From contig JACSRE010000113.1 of assembly GCA_014879945.1 (NCBI GenBank), forward strand, positions 1-47,203: a stretch of 47,203 nucleotides of DNA. The letters are read 5' to 3'. Source of the stretch: Myxococcus sp. GTDB lineage: Bacteria; Myxococcota; Myxococcia; Myxococcales; Myxococcaceae. The translations under genes were made by a program, and so were the position numbers. A model generated the notes under the pieces. That model did no database searches. It saw only the letters and a program-made list of their open reading frames with translations, and was not told where the DNA came from. Below are positions 1-9,400 of the stretch, piece by piece; within the stretch, counting starts at the first letter, position 1, and each line of letters opens with the position of its first letter.

Positions 1-117
1 CATGGCTCGGCTTCGGCGGTCGCTTCCGCGCTCCCCTCCGCTTTGCCTTCACGACACACCATGGCGCGGCAGCGTAGCGCGTCACGCGGCCCGCGCTGAG
101 CCTTCGCCCAGGGCTGC
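1..117. other. Window edge with no recognisable feature
   Basis: The 117 bases before the first minus-strand stop are GC-rich. The plus-strand open frame here is Arg/Ser/Pro-rich and runs on antisense to the first gene, so it is not taken as coding. I see no terminator hairpin or repeat. Confidence 0.5.
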
Positions 118-705
118 TCAGCCGGCGCGCAGCTCGAGGTCGTTCGGCCTCGGGTCCGCGCCCCAGAAGCGCTCCGCTTCACGGCACAGCGGCGCCAGGG
201 TGGGGGCGTCAGCAAATGAGGCCGCCTGGCCCGGCACCGCACAAAGCCACTCCAGGGCCGGGTCGCACTCGCGGAAGACCTTGAATGGATGCGGGGGGCG
301 CGTGAGCAGGTTGAACGCCGTCATGAAGGTGCGCGCGACGGCCGCAGAGAGCCCCCCGTGGGGCACCAGGAAGGCATGCGCCCTGACTCGGTCCCGAAAG
401 CGTGCCTCCATGCGCACGCTCTCTTCCTTGAGCGCCGGGTCGACGTTCATGATGATGGGCGCGGCCATGATGGTGAAGAGGTTGATCCGATCTCTTCCTT
501 CCAGAAACTGCGCCTCGGCCTGATCGAGCACCCGCAGCGAGCCAGTCGTGACCGGCCGCAGGTGCGCGATGAACAGGGTCTCTCCGAAGGACCCGATTCG
601 AATCTGCGCCTCGTCTCGGAGCACCTCGATCCGCACCACGCGAAGGACTGCATTGCACGTGCCCGGCACCGGACCACCGAGGCGCTGGTGTTCGCCTGGG
701 GTCAT
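118..705 (-). CDS. Hypothetical protein, 195 aa
   Basis: I do not recognise a named family. The protein starts MTPGEHQRL, continues with alternating beta-strand-like stretches (residues about 18-60, including VLRVVRIEVL and GETLFIAHLRPVT), then helices (about 90-160). It has no signal peptide and no membrane segment, so it is probably cytosolic. The beta-rich start followed by amphipathic helices recalls the small STAS/SpoIIAA-like proteins common in myxobacteria, but that is only an impression of shape. The open frame extends upstream to 1125, but that extension is Arg/Gly/Pro-rich antisense-type sequence lying over the next gene, so the ATG at 705 is preferred. It is the last of three minus-strand genes, 110 bp after its neighbour. 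Confidence 0.7.
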   Translation of the reverse strand: MTPGEHQRLGGPVPGTCNAVLRVVRIEVLRDEAQIRIGSFGETLFIAHLRPVTTGSLRVLDQAEAQFLEGRDRINLFTIMAAPIIMNVDPALKEESVRMEARFRDRVRAHAFLVPHGGLSAAVARTFMTAFNLLTRPPHPFKVFRECDPALEWLCAVPGQAASFADAPTLAPLCREAERFWGADPRPNDLELRAG

Positions 706-815
706 CAGCCATCGGCGAGGTGAGCGCGACCCCGGGCCGCCGGACCGAGCGCCGCCGAGACGCCGGCACCGGCCCCCCCTAGAAGAGCGCACCGGCCCAG
801 CCCGGCGCCTCGCCA

Positions 816-1214
816 TCAGGGGGCCTTCTCGAACCACCCGCGCACCTCGAAGGGGAGCGCCGCGACGGCCGCGCGCTCCCGCTCGACCAGCCGCTTCGAC
901 CACGGGCGCTGCATCGACACCATGGCGGCGCCGCTCAACGCCGTCGCGAGGAACGCGGCGACGAGGCCGGCGCCTTCGCTGTGACGCCACCAGCCCCAGA
1001 GGCCACCGATGGCCACCGGGGCGAAGACGAGGAGCAGCACCGCTCCCGACGCGAGGCCCGTCTCCCCGAAGACGGCGCGGGCGACGTGTTCGGCCGCGGT
1101 CGGCTCCTGCGCGCGCGAGAACCACTGCCGCCGCCCGCGCTTCCGGGCCGCCCGCGCGAGGCGTCGCCCGCCCTCTCGCGCGAGCCTCGTCAGCGGGTCG
1201 TGAGGCTCACCCAT
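816..1214 (-). CDS. Small two-helix membrane protein, 132 aa
   Basis: Unknown function. The N-terminus is strongly basic (residues 1-35, many Arg/Lys). Two hydrophobic segments follow at about 55-78 (GAVLLLVFAPVAIGGLWGWW) and 84-103 (GLVAAFLATALSGAAMV), and the protein ends in a short charged tail (GWFEKAP). This predicts an inner-membrane hairpin with both ends in the cytoplasm by the positive-inside rule. The ATG at 1214 is chosen because it overlaps by 8 bp the stop codon (1207-1209) of the preceding minus-strand reading frame, typical of coupled operon genes; an upstream ATG at 1265 is possible but would lie inside that frame. No family is recognised. Confidence 0.65.
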   Translation of the reverse strand: MGEPHDPLTRLAREGGRRLARAARKRGRRQWFSRAQEPTAAEHVARAVFGETGLASGAVLLLVFAPVAIGGLWGWWRHSEGAGLVAAFLATALSGAAMVSMQRPWSKRLVERERAAVAALPFEVRGWFEKAP

Positions 1215-1489
1215 GGCCAGGCCGCTCTCGTCGCAGGGTGACGCGCTCGAGGGGCGCCAGCGCATGGAGCGGGCGCAGCACCTCGTGCAACAGCCGCCAC
1301 TGGAACTCGACGAAGCGCGAGCCCGTCGAACCGGCCTCGCGACATCAGGGCCTCACGAACCCTTCGCTCGGTCAGGCGCGCCTCGGTGCGAGGCGTGGCG
1401 GTGGGGGCGACCGGGGGCGCCGCGGCGGCGCTGCGCTGCTCGCGCCCGGCCGAAGCCAACCGCCGGAGTCGCTCCCTCGCGTCGCTCAC
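1207..1489 (-). pseudogene. Frameshifted small gene, about 94 codons
   Basis: Two reading frames join into one plausible protein. From a GTG at 1489 one frame reads MSDARERLRRLASAGREQ and, after an Ala/Pro-rich linker, LTERRVREALMS. Near 1325-1345 the good coding signal moves to the next frame, which reads STGSRFVEFQWRLLHEVLRP and ends at a TGA at 1207-1209. The total length is 283 nt, three times 94 plus one, so one extra base explains the shift. The second frame has a stop just upstream and no start of its own, so it cannot be a separate gene; the first frame beyond the shift turns into Arg/Ala-rich nonsense. The gene may be truly broken, carry a sequencing error, or be read by a programmed +1 shift. 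Function unknown; probably cytosolic. Confidence 0.5.
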
Positions 1490-1598
1490 CCTGGAAACGC
1501 TAACGCCCGCCCGAACGCTTGCCACGCTCAATCGAAGGCGCCGCCGGTGCAACGAAGCGAAGGCCGAGCGCGGCGGCCACCGCGTAGACTCTGGCGCC

Positions 1599-2135
1599 AT
1601 GACGCCCGCCGAAGCCAGACTGCGAGAGGCCTTCAACCGGCTCGAGGCCCACATCGAGCACCGCTACGGCATTCCCGTGCGGATTCGCGACGTGCCCAGC
1701 CCCTTCACCGGAGACCTCGACGGCGCCGAGATTCACGTCGACTACGCCGAAGACATCGAGAGCGCGCTCTTCATCATCGCGCACCTCTTCGGCCACACCG
1801 TGCAGTGGAACACCAGCGAGGCGGCGCGCGAGCTCGGCTACCGCCTGTACCCCAACCCCTCGGAGGCCCTCCTTCGCCGGCTCTACGAGTATGAGCTCGA
1901 GGCCTGCGAGTACTCGCTGCAGCTGTTCCACGAGGCCGGCGTGCGCGACCTCGACCAGTGGCTGTCGGACTACGCGGCCTGTGACTTCGCCTACCTCGTC
2001 GACTTCTACCGGACCAATCAGAAGAAGGACTTCAGGTCGTTCTGGCGCCAGGGAGCCCCGCTTCTGATGCCCCGGCCGATCCCCCGCTTCCATCCCACGA
2101 AGTGGGTGTCGCGGTGGGAAGGCATCGTGGTCTAG
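1599..2135 (+). CDS. HXXXH-containing conserved protein, 178 aa (metallopeptidase-like, catalytic Glu absent)
   Basis: Resembles an uncharacterised family that I recall from myxobacteria and a few other phyla. A helix reading ALFIIAHLFGHTVQW (residues about 56-70) carries two His spaced like a zinc HEXXH motif of ImmA/IrrE type, but the expected Glu is Leu. A following helix, YEYELEACEYSLQLF, holds Glu residues placed as a third metal ligand would be. The C-terminus is rich in aromatic and Pro residues (FHPTKWVSRWEGIVV). No signal peptide, so cytosolic. The ATG at 1599 begins the clearly coding part (MTPAEARLREAF); the frame is open upstream to 1386 but lies over the opposite-strand gene. It is divergent from the frameshifted gene at 1207-1489. 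Metal binding without peptidase activity is an inference. Confidence 0.85.
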   Translation: MTPAEARLREAFNRLEAHIEHRYGIPVRIRDVPSPFTGDLDGAEIHVDYAEDIESALFIIAHLFGHTVQWNTSEAARELGYRLYPNPSEALLRRLYEYELEACEYSLQLFHEAGVRDLDQWLSDYAACDFAYLVDFYRTNQKKDFRSFWRQGAPLLMPRPIPRFHPTKWVSRWEGIVV

Positions 2136-2286
2136 GCGGGCCGTAACATCCCGGAGTTGCTTGGGTTGTATCGCCTTGCGCGTGCGCTGCGGCTGGAGTG
2201 TCTCCTTCGTGCGCACACAGAGGGGGGGGCTACTGGATCGAACGCCCCACCTTGTCGTAGGTGTACGCACCTCTCAGGGAGCCCGG

Positions 2287-5200
2287 ATGCAAACCAAAAC
2301 GCTGGCGATGCTCGTGTTGACCGCTGCTGCGCTGTCCGCTTGCGATGGGTGCAACACCCGCCGCCCGGGCCTGCAGTCGAGCGTGGGAGAGCTGGCGCTG
2401 GTGTGGCAGGGCCCCGACTTCGGCCGCAAGGTCGACCGCGACGCCACCTACGACTTCGGCTACGCGCTCGTCGGCGAGAGCCGCCAGGCCGTCATCGTCG
2501 CCAAGAACGTCGGCACCGGCCCGCTCACCCTCACCGCCCTGGCCCGCATCGAGGGCGACGAGGTCTCCATCGTCCCCCTGCTCCAGCCGGCGGCGCCGTT
2601 CGCGGCCGAGTTCGCGACCAAGACGCTGACCGCCTCGGAAGAGGTGCCCTACGTCGTCACCTTCACCCCGCGCGGCGGGCGCTCGGCGTACTTCGCCAAG
2701 CTCCGCCTCTACGCAGACGGCGCGACCGAAGAGGCCAGCACCGCCGACATCACCCTCGTCGCCAAGGGCGACCTCGGCAGCTGCGACCTGCCCCGCGTCA
2801 TCGACCTCGGCAAGGTGCCGGTGGGCGACACCTTCTCGGTGCCCTTCGCGTTCAAGAACGCCACCATGCAGGACACCGAGGCCACCATCGGCAGCTACGA
2901 GGGCGGCGACGCGGCGGCCTTCGGCTTCGGCGAGAACACCGCGCCCGGCAAGGTGCTGGTCGCCGCGGGCGGCGAGACGAAGGTGCTCTTCTCGGTCAGC
3001 CCCACCGAGCAGCGCGCCTACGAGACGACCATCAAGCTCGCGGGCGCCGGCCCCTCGTGCGAGAGCGTCACCGTCACCGTCAAGGCGACGGGCGTCGAAG
3101 ACGTGCTCAGCTGGACGCCGTCGAACCTGCGCTTCGGCCTCGTCTCGCCGGGCTTCGACCGCACCATGGAGGTCGTCTTCACCAACACCGCCAACGCGGC
3201 CGTCGAGCTCACCAACATCACCGTCTCGAGCCCCACCGACTACTCGCACGTGGTGCCGATGGGCGCTGACGACACCCGCCTCACCATTCCCGGCGGCGGC
3301 ATGCCCGTCTCGATGAAGGTCGCCTGCTCGCCCGCGATGCTGGGCAACCGCTCGGGCACGCTCTCGTTCGACACCGGCCTGCGCAAGACGCCGCGCGGCT
3401 CCATTCAGCTCGACTGCACCGGCGGTGGGCCCAAGATTCGCGTCAGCCCGCGCCCCAACATTCCCTTCGGCCACGTGCCCTTCTTCCAGGGCAACCCGGT
3501 GCCGGTCACCCGCCGCGTGAGCGTGCAGAACGTCGGCGTCGCGCCCGTCAACCCCGACCCGAGCTTCAACCTGCTGCTGGGGAAGGTCGACATGGCCGGC
3601 GTGCCCGGGCAGGCCCCGATGTTCGAGATTCGCCCCACCGGCGTCGACACCCAGCCCGGAGAGTTCACCCTGGCGCTCGCCAGCTCCTACGACTCGCGCA
3701 CCGGCCTTCGCCCCGTCGCCGGGCAGAACGAGGTCACCCTGCAGGTGAGCCTGCTGCCCCGCACCTCGGGCACCAAGACGGCTGAGATCGTCATCTTCTC
3801 CAACGACAGCGCCGAGCCCGCCGTCACCCTGACGGTCACCGCCGACGTGCAGATCCTCCCGCCGTGCAACTACCGGGTGAGCCCCCAGCTGGCGAACTTC
3901 GGCATCGTGCCCGCGGGCACCACGAAGGACCTGCCCGTCACCATCACCAACCAGGGCTCGGGGCGCGCCGACAGCTGCTTCTTCTCGAACTTCGCCATCG
4001 CCATGGGCAGCGACCCCGCCTACTCCTTCGTGGGCACCCCGCCGGCCGAGAAGGAGCTGCGCGCGCAAGAGAGCTGGCAGCTGGTCATTCGCGTCGCGCC
4101 GCGCGGGCCGGCTCCGGCCACCCTGGTGTCGCTGGCGGGCGCGGTCACCTTCGACGTCACCAACCCCACCAACCCGCAGGGCCGCATCGACCTGCGCACC
4201 TCGGTGGGCCCGTCGTGCATCACCGCGACGCCCGACCCGCTCGACTTCGGCACGGTGAAGACGATTCCGCCGCCGGGCATGCGCTGCTCGAGCCCGACCA
4301 AGACCATCACCGTCTACAACACCTGCAGCACGGCCATCACGCTGCGCGGGGTGTCGATGTCGGCGGCGGCGGGCCAGACGGCCGGCGGCCCCGCGTGCCC
4401 CGGTGGACAGCCCTGCCCCGAGTTCTTCCTGGTGCAGAGCCCGATGATTCCGGCGGCGGGCCTGCCCATGAGCCAGGGCTCGGCGGGCGTTCCGATTCAG
4501 GTGCGCTACTCGCCCATCGACCTCGGCTCCGACTCGGGCGCCATCGCCCTCGACGTCACCCAGTCGGGCCAGCAGGTGCAGTACCTGGTGGCGATTCAGG
4601 GCCGCGGTGACGTGAGCGGCCGGCAGACCGACACCTTCCAGCAGGACCAGCAGCCGCGCGCCGACATCTTGCTCGTCGTGGACGACTCGTGCTCCATGTC
4701 CGACAAGCAGACGAGCCTCGCGAACAACTTCACCTCGTTCATTCAGTACGCGGTGACGGCGAACGTCGACTACCAGATCGGCGTCGTCACCACCGACGTG
4801 GGCCAGAACGGCGTGCTGAAGACCACGACCGCTGGCGGCAAGTTCCTCACCTCGGCGACGCCCAACGTGCAGACGCACTTCTCGTCGCTGGTGCGGGTCG
4901 GCACCCTGGGGAGCGCGTCGGAGCAGGCGCTCGAGTCGGCCACCCGGGCGCTCACCTCACCGAACATCGCCGGCGCGAACGTCGGCTTCGTGCGCAACGA
5001 CGCCAACCTGGCCGTCGTGGTGGTCTCTGACGCCGGCGACCAGTCGAACCAGCCGGTCAGCTATTACGAGAACCTGCTCATCAACGTGAAGGGCTTCAGC
5101 CGGCTCTCGAACTTCACCTTCTCGGCCATCGGCCCGTTCCTGACGTCGGCCCCGTCTGGCTGCAGCTACGACTCGCCCGGTGGCGCGACGCGGTACCAGA

Positions 5201-5490
5201 CGCTCATCACCCGCACCGGCGGCGTGCGCGAAGAGATCTGCAGCACCAACTGGTCGGCGGCGCTCCAGGGCCTGGGCCGCACGGCCTTCGGCTTCCGCAC
5301 CCAGTTCTTCCTCACCAACACGCCCGACCTGACCGGCGGCAACACCGTCAACGTGCTCATCAACGGCCAGCCGGCGCCGCCGTCGACGTACACGTACGAG
5401 GCGGCGTCGAACAGCATCCGCTTCCAGCCGAACACCACACCGCAGCCGGGCCAGACGCTGACCGTGGACTACGCGACGACCTGCTTCTGA
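2287..5490 (+). CDS. Giant lipoprotein with choice-of-anchor-D repeats and C-terminal VWA domain, 1067 aa
   Basis: A signal peptide ends in a lipobox (LSAC, Cys19), so the protein is exported and lipid-anchored. Residues about 30-780 hold some six ASH/choice-of-anchor-D-like beta-sandwich units, each with a DFG or FG-V start and a later V-N-G strand (for example LDFGTVKTIPPPG, NFGIVPAGTTKDL). A VWA domain occupies about 785-985 with a MIDAS start, ADILLVVDDSCSMS (DXSXS present). A short domain (FGFRTQFFL to the end) follows. The organisation is shared with the protein encoded at 6463-9849, on the opposite strand, so they are paralogues. A role in metal-dependent adhesion or surface assembly fits the domains but is inferred. 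The ATG at 2287 is preferred to an upstream one at 2161 because it gives the signal peptide and has a purine-rich GGGAG upstream. Confidence 0.9.
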   Translation: MQTKTLAMLVLTAAALSACDGCNTRRPGLQSSVGELALVWQGPDFGRKVDRDATYDFGYALVGESRQAVIVAKNVGTGPLTLTALARIEGDEVSIVPLLQPAAPFAAEFATKTLTASEEVPYVVTFTPRGGRSAYFAKLRLYADGATEEASTADITLVAKGDLGSCDLPRVIDLGKVPVGDTFSVPFAFKNATMQDTEATIGSYEGGDAAAFGFGENTAPGKVLVAAGGETKVLFSVSPTEQRAYETTIKLAGAGPSCESVTVTVKATGVEDVLSWTPSNLRFGLVSPGFDRTMEVVFTNTANAAVELTNITVSSPTDYSHVVPMGADDTRLTIPGGGMPVSMKVACSPAMLGNRSGTLSFDTGLRKTPRGSIQLDCTGGGPKIRVSPRPNIPFGHVPFFQGNPVPVTRRVSVQNVGVAPVNPDPSFNLLLGKVDMAGVPGQAPMFEIRPTGVDTQPGEFTLALASSYDSRTGLRPVAGQNEVTLQVSLLPRTSGTKTAEIVIFSNDSAEPAVTLTVTADVQILPPCNYRVSPQLANFGIVPAGTTKDLPVTITNQGSGRADSCFFSNFAIAMGSDPAYSFVGTPPAEKELRAQESWQLVIRVAPRGPAPATLVSLAGAVTFDVTNPTNPQGRIDLRTSVGPSCITATPDPLDFGTVKTIPPPGMRCSSPTKTITVYNTCSTAITLRGVSMSAAAGQTAGGPACPGGQPCPEFFLVQSPMIPAAGLPMSQGSAGVPIQVRYSPIDLGSDSGAIALDVTQSGQQVQYLVAIQGRGDVSGRQTDTFQQDQQPRADILLVVDDSCSMSDKQTSLANNFTSFIQYAVTANVDYQIGVVTTDVGQNGVLKTTTAGGKFLTSATPNVQTHFSSLVRVGTLGSASEQALESATRALTSPNIAGANVGFVRNDANLAVVVVSDAGDQSNQPVSYYENLLINVKGFSRLSNFTFSAIGPFLTSAPSGCSYDSPGGATRYQTLITRTGGVREEICSTNWSAALQGLGRTAFGFRTQFFLTNTPDLTGGNTVNVLINGQPAPPSTYTYEAASNSIRFQPNTTPQPGQTLTVDYATTCF

Positions 5491-5619
5491 GGGCGAGCAG
5501 CCGGCCGTTGCGCGACGGCGACTTGCGCGAGCGCCGACGTGGCGCGTCCTTGGCGTCTTCGGAGGCCAGCTTGGCGGCGAGCTTGAAGGAGTCCGCCGGC
5601 GCACTCACAGGCCGGGTCC

Positions 5620-5940
5620 CTACTGCTTCGGCTGCTCCTTGAGGGGCTCCGCCAGACGGCACACCGGCCCGTCGGAGCCCGGCTCGCAGCGGAACCCGGC
5701 GACGCAGTTCTGGTCGCTCTCGCACGCGGGCAGGCACACCCGGCGCCGGCCCTCGGTGGAGCAGCGGTAGTCCGTCGGGCAGGCCGCGTCGTCGCAGACG
5801 CGCGTGCAGAGCTCGGCGCGCGAGCAGTACCCCTCGGGCATCGCGCGGCAGTCGGTGTGCTGGGCGCATTTGGTGCCCGTCGGCGGCGTCGGACAGCCGA
5901 GCAGCGCCAGAGCCAGCACCGCCAGGCGCGCGCGCTTCAT
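5620..5940 (-). CDS. Small Cys-rich lipoprotein, 106 aa
   Basis: Starts MKRARLAVLALALLGC, a short lipoprotein signal with a lipobox Cys at residue 16. The mature part carries a regular series of Cys pairs (KCAQHTDC, YCSRAELCTRVCDDAAC, RCSTEGRRRVCLPAC, NCVAGFRC) ending in a charged tail. This spacing resembles the disulphide-rich EGF/Dickkopf-like modules frequent in myxobacterial secreted proteins. It is exported, where disulphides can form. Its ATG overlaps by 4 bp (ATGA) the stop of the upstream Cys-rich gene at 5937-6368, so the two are coupled. Both lie between the inverted pair of giant VWA lipoproteins. Function unknown; a binding partner for those proteins is only a guess from position. 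Confidence 0.85.
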   Translation of the reverse strand: MKRARLAVLALALLGCPTPPTGTKCAQHTDCRAMPEGYCSRAELCTRVCDDAACPTDYRCSTEGRRRVCLPACESDQNCVAGFRCEPGSDGPVCRLAEPLKEQPKQ

Positions 5941-6368
5941 TCCTGAGGCCCCACGCTGCGGTTCCCCTTGAACGGCGAGGGCCCGTACAGATCGTAGTCG
6001 CACCCACCATCGAGGAGCGGGCAGGTGTCCTTCTGGCAATAGCCGCCCAGGCACACCATGCGACGCGACTCGGGGCAGTAGCCGTCGTCGGTCTCCTCCA
6101 TGTACGTGCCGCCATCGGGCAGCCGCATGTACGGCACCGCGTCGCTGCGGCAGCCGGTCTCGACCTTCAGCCAGCAGTCGCTGGTCTGCTCACAGGTGCG
6201 GGTGCACACCTCGGCCAGCGGGCAGTAGTAGCCGGTGGGGCAGTTCTGTTTCCGCGGCTCGCACGGCCCGCCGGTCGGCGCCGGGCAGGAGCTCTGCCCC
6301 AGCGGCGTCGCGCACGAGATGAACGCGAACACCGCCCACCAGAAGACGCGCTGCCGGGTCGACCTCAC
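5937..6368 (-). CDS. Cys-rich lipoprotein, 143 aa
   Basis: From a GTG at 6368 the protein reads VRSTRQRVFWWAVFAFISC, a lipoprotein signal with the lipobox Cys near residue 19. The mature region is Cys-rich with motifs very like its neighbour (NCPTGYYCPLAEVCTRTCEQ against YCSRAELCTRVCDD), so the pair probably arose by duplication. The middle is acidic and rich in Gly, Tyr and Asp. The frame is open to an ATG at 6437, but that start would put 23 extra Gly/Ala-rich residues before the signal peptide, so the GTG is preferred; this choice is moderate. It is translationally coupled to the downstream gene by an ATGA overlap, and lies 94 bp after the stop of the minus-strand giant lipoprotein. Function unknown. 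Confidence 0.8.
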   Translation of the reverse strand: MRSTRQRVFWWAVFAFISCATPLGQSSCPAPTGGPCEPRKQNCPTGYYCPLAEVCTRTCEQTSDCWLKVETGCRSDAVPYMRLPDGGTYMEETDDGYCPESRRMVCLGGYCQKDTCPLLDGGCDYDLYGPSPFKGNRSVGPQE

Positions 6369-6462
6369 GTCACCGAGTCTGGGAGCGAACGCGCCCCCTC
6401 GCAACTGCCCGGCGGCGCCACCGGCGAGCGTCTCCACCGGGCGCCGGCCCCACCGCGTGGGC

Positions 6463-9400
6463 TCAGAGGCACGCGACCCGGTAGCTGATGCTCAGCGTCT
6501 TCCCCGGCTCGGGCACGTAGAGCGGATCGAAGATGACCGAGTTGGTCGCCGAGTCGTAGCGCCAGACGGTCGCGCCGCGGCTGTCGGTCGGGGGGAGGAC
6601 CATGTTGTCGATGGCGACCTCGATCATGTTCCCGGCCGCCGGGGTGCCGTTGAGGAAGAACGTGGTGCGGAAGCCGAAGGCGCCCTTGCCGATGTTCTCG
6701 AGCGAGGTCGCCCAGTTCGGAGTGCAGATCTCTTCTCGAATGCCGTTGGTGTCGGCCACCAGCTGCGCGTGGCGGCCGCCCTGGTCATCGGCCGAGCAGG
6801 TCGGGCTCAGCGCGGTGAAGGGACCGATGACGTTGTACGAGAACATGTTCGCCCGCTGCACGCCTTTGATGTTGAGCAGCTGGTTCACGTAGAGCGACAT
6901 CGGCAGGTTCGCCTGCTCCGACTCGTCGGTGACGCACACCACCGCGAGCACGGCGTCGGGCCTGAGGAAGCCGCCGTTCTGCGCCGGGTCGGTGATCTTC
7001 GGCGCGGTGAGCGCCCGCACCGCGGGCTCGACGCAGGACTCGGAGCCCGAGCCGTTGGTGCCCTTGTTCACCAACTGCGCGAAGGTCGCCTGCAGGTTGG
7101 GCGTGGTCGGGGTGATGATCTTCGGGCCGGTACCGCCCATGCACTGACCGCCTGACGTCACGGTGCTGTCGGTGCGACAGAGGTCGCCGGCCTGGGCAGC
7201 CACGGAGCCTCCCGAGCCGAAGTACGAGGTCGTCAGGCCAATCTGAAAGTCGACCTGGCTGGTGACCGCGTACTGAATGAACGAGTTGAAGTTCATCGCG
7301 AGCGCCTGCTGCTCCTCAGACATCGAGCCCGAGGTGTCCACCACCAGCAGGATGTCGGCCTTGGGGCGCGAGTCCTGGCGGAAGGTGTCGGTGTTGAAGC
7401 CCATGGTGTCGCCGCGGCCGTCCAGGGTGACGATGTAGTCGACCTGCTGTCCGCCCTGGACGACCTGAATGCGGTAGGCGCCCGAGTCGGTGCCGATGTT
7501 GAGGGGGCGGTAGCTCAGCTGGAACGAGAGGGGCATTCCGCCCTGGTTGAGGCAGGGCCCCGACACGCCGCCGACGGTGCACATCGGCAGGCCGTTGGTC
7601 GAGGGCTGGGTGAAGACGTTGAACTCCTGGCACGGCTGGCCACCCGGGGGGCAGTTCGTCATGCCGGGCATGGCGCGGTCGCCGGCGGCGATGAGCGAGG
7701 CGCCGACCCAGCGCACCTGCTGCGGGCAGGCGTTGTAGACGGTGAAGGTGCGGTTGGGCGAGTTGCAGCCCTGCTGCACGGTGCCGAAGTCGAGCGTTCC
7801 CGGCGAGATGACCAGGCAGCTCGGCGCCAGCGTCGCGGTCAGCTGCACCGTGGGCTGCGAGCGCCCCGGCGTGGGGTCCGAGATGGTGAAGGTGACCGAG
7901 CCGGTCACGGTGGTGGGCGTGCTGGGCAGCGCGCCCTGGGGCCACGCGCGCGTCTGCACCGTCATGCACTCCTGCGGCGCGAGCTCGCGCTCCTGCAGCG
8001 ACCCCGCGGGCAGCGAGAACATCGCGTCGGTGCCGGCGCCCACGTCGAGGTTGGTGACGAGGCAGATGTCACCGGTCGCCGTGGCGGGCGCCACGTTGCA
8101 GACCTGGAAGGTGAGGTCCTTCGTCGAGGGCGGGGTGACGACGCCGAAGTTGAGGCTCAGCGGGGTCACCGTGTAGTTGCACGGCGGCAGGGTGACGGGC
8201 CGCGCCGTCACCGTCAGGCGCACCTCGGCCTCGTCGGGGTCGTTCGAGAAGAACGTCACCTCCCACTCCTTGTTGCCCGACGCGCCCACCGCGGTGTTGG
8301 CCGGCGCGACCCGAATGGGGATGTCGAGGCTCGCCGCCGCGCCCGAGGCCTCGATGCCCAGCGACGGGTTGTACGAGCCAGGGCCGGTGGCGGGCAGGTC
8401 GTCGGCGCAGGTGTTCGTCATGGCGTCGAAGCGACCGACGCAGATCTCGGCCAGCGTCGACTCGGCGTTCTTCGGCGTCACCGTCCAATAGGGGCGGCCG
8501 CCGCCCATCACCCCGAGCTTCAGGTTCGCGCGCGGGTCAGGCGGCGTGGGGCGGGTGCCGACGTTGCGCAGGGTGACGCGCCGGGTGGCCGAGGCGCTGG
8601 CGCCCGAGAAGTAGGCGATGCGCCCGAAGTTGAGGGTGTTCGCGGGCTGAAGGTCGATGTCGGGCCCGCCGCCGAAGCCGCGCAGCGCGACCGTGAAGCT
8701 GGGCTGGTTGCGGGCATCGGTGCTGCCATTGAAGGTGCCCTGACGGGGCCCGAGCACCGTGGGCCGGAAGCTCAAGGTGGCCTTCGCCGTGCCCGGCACG
8801 ATGGCGTTGGTGGCGGCGTTGCGGGTGGCCGCGGGCACCGTGAGGGCGGTGAGGTCGCCCATGTTGGCGGCGGCGACGCGGTAGATGTTGCTGGGGTTCG
8901 CGCCCTCGCGGGTCGTCAGGGCGGACAGCTCGACGGCCTTGAAGCTCTGGTTGCTGAAGGTGACCTCGCCCGTCACCATGATGCCCGGCGTGATGTAGCC
9001 AAAGTCGAGGGTCGACGGCGCCCACGAGAGCACGTTGTCGACGCCGGTGCCGACCAGGCGCACGTTCACCTCGGGGCAGCCATCGGCGGGCAGCACGACG
9101 ACGGTGCCGAAGTAGTCACGCGTCTCGGTGGGGGCGAAGAGGAAGGTGACGTTCTTGTCGCGGCCCGGCGCGAGCGCGAACTCTCCGCGCGGCGAGTCCG
9201 ACGAGAGCGAGAACACCATGTCGGCCGACGTCACCTCGCCCACGCGGGGAAAGGAGTCGGTCGCGCGGCGGTTCTTGAGCGCCTGCACGATGGAGAAGGT
9301 GTCGCCCCGCGCCACCGCGCCGAAGTCGATGCGCGCGGGGAAGTCGCACTCTCCACGGAGCGCGAGGCCCTTGAGGGTGAGGAACGTGGGGGCCGCGTTG

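Noticed and set aside
2230-4878. 882-codon open frame on the minus strand
   Set aside because: Antisense to the giant lipoprotein gene, Arg/Gly/His/Asp-rich with no domain; an effect of high GC at codon position three.
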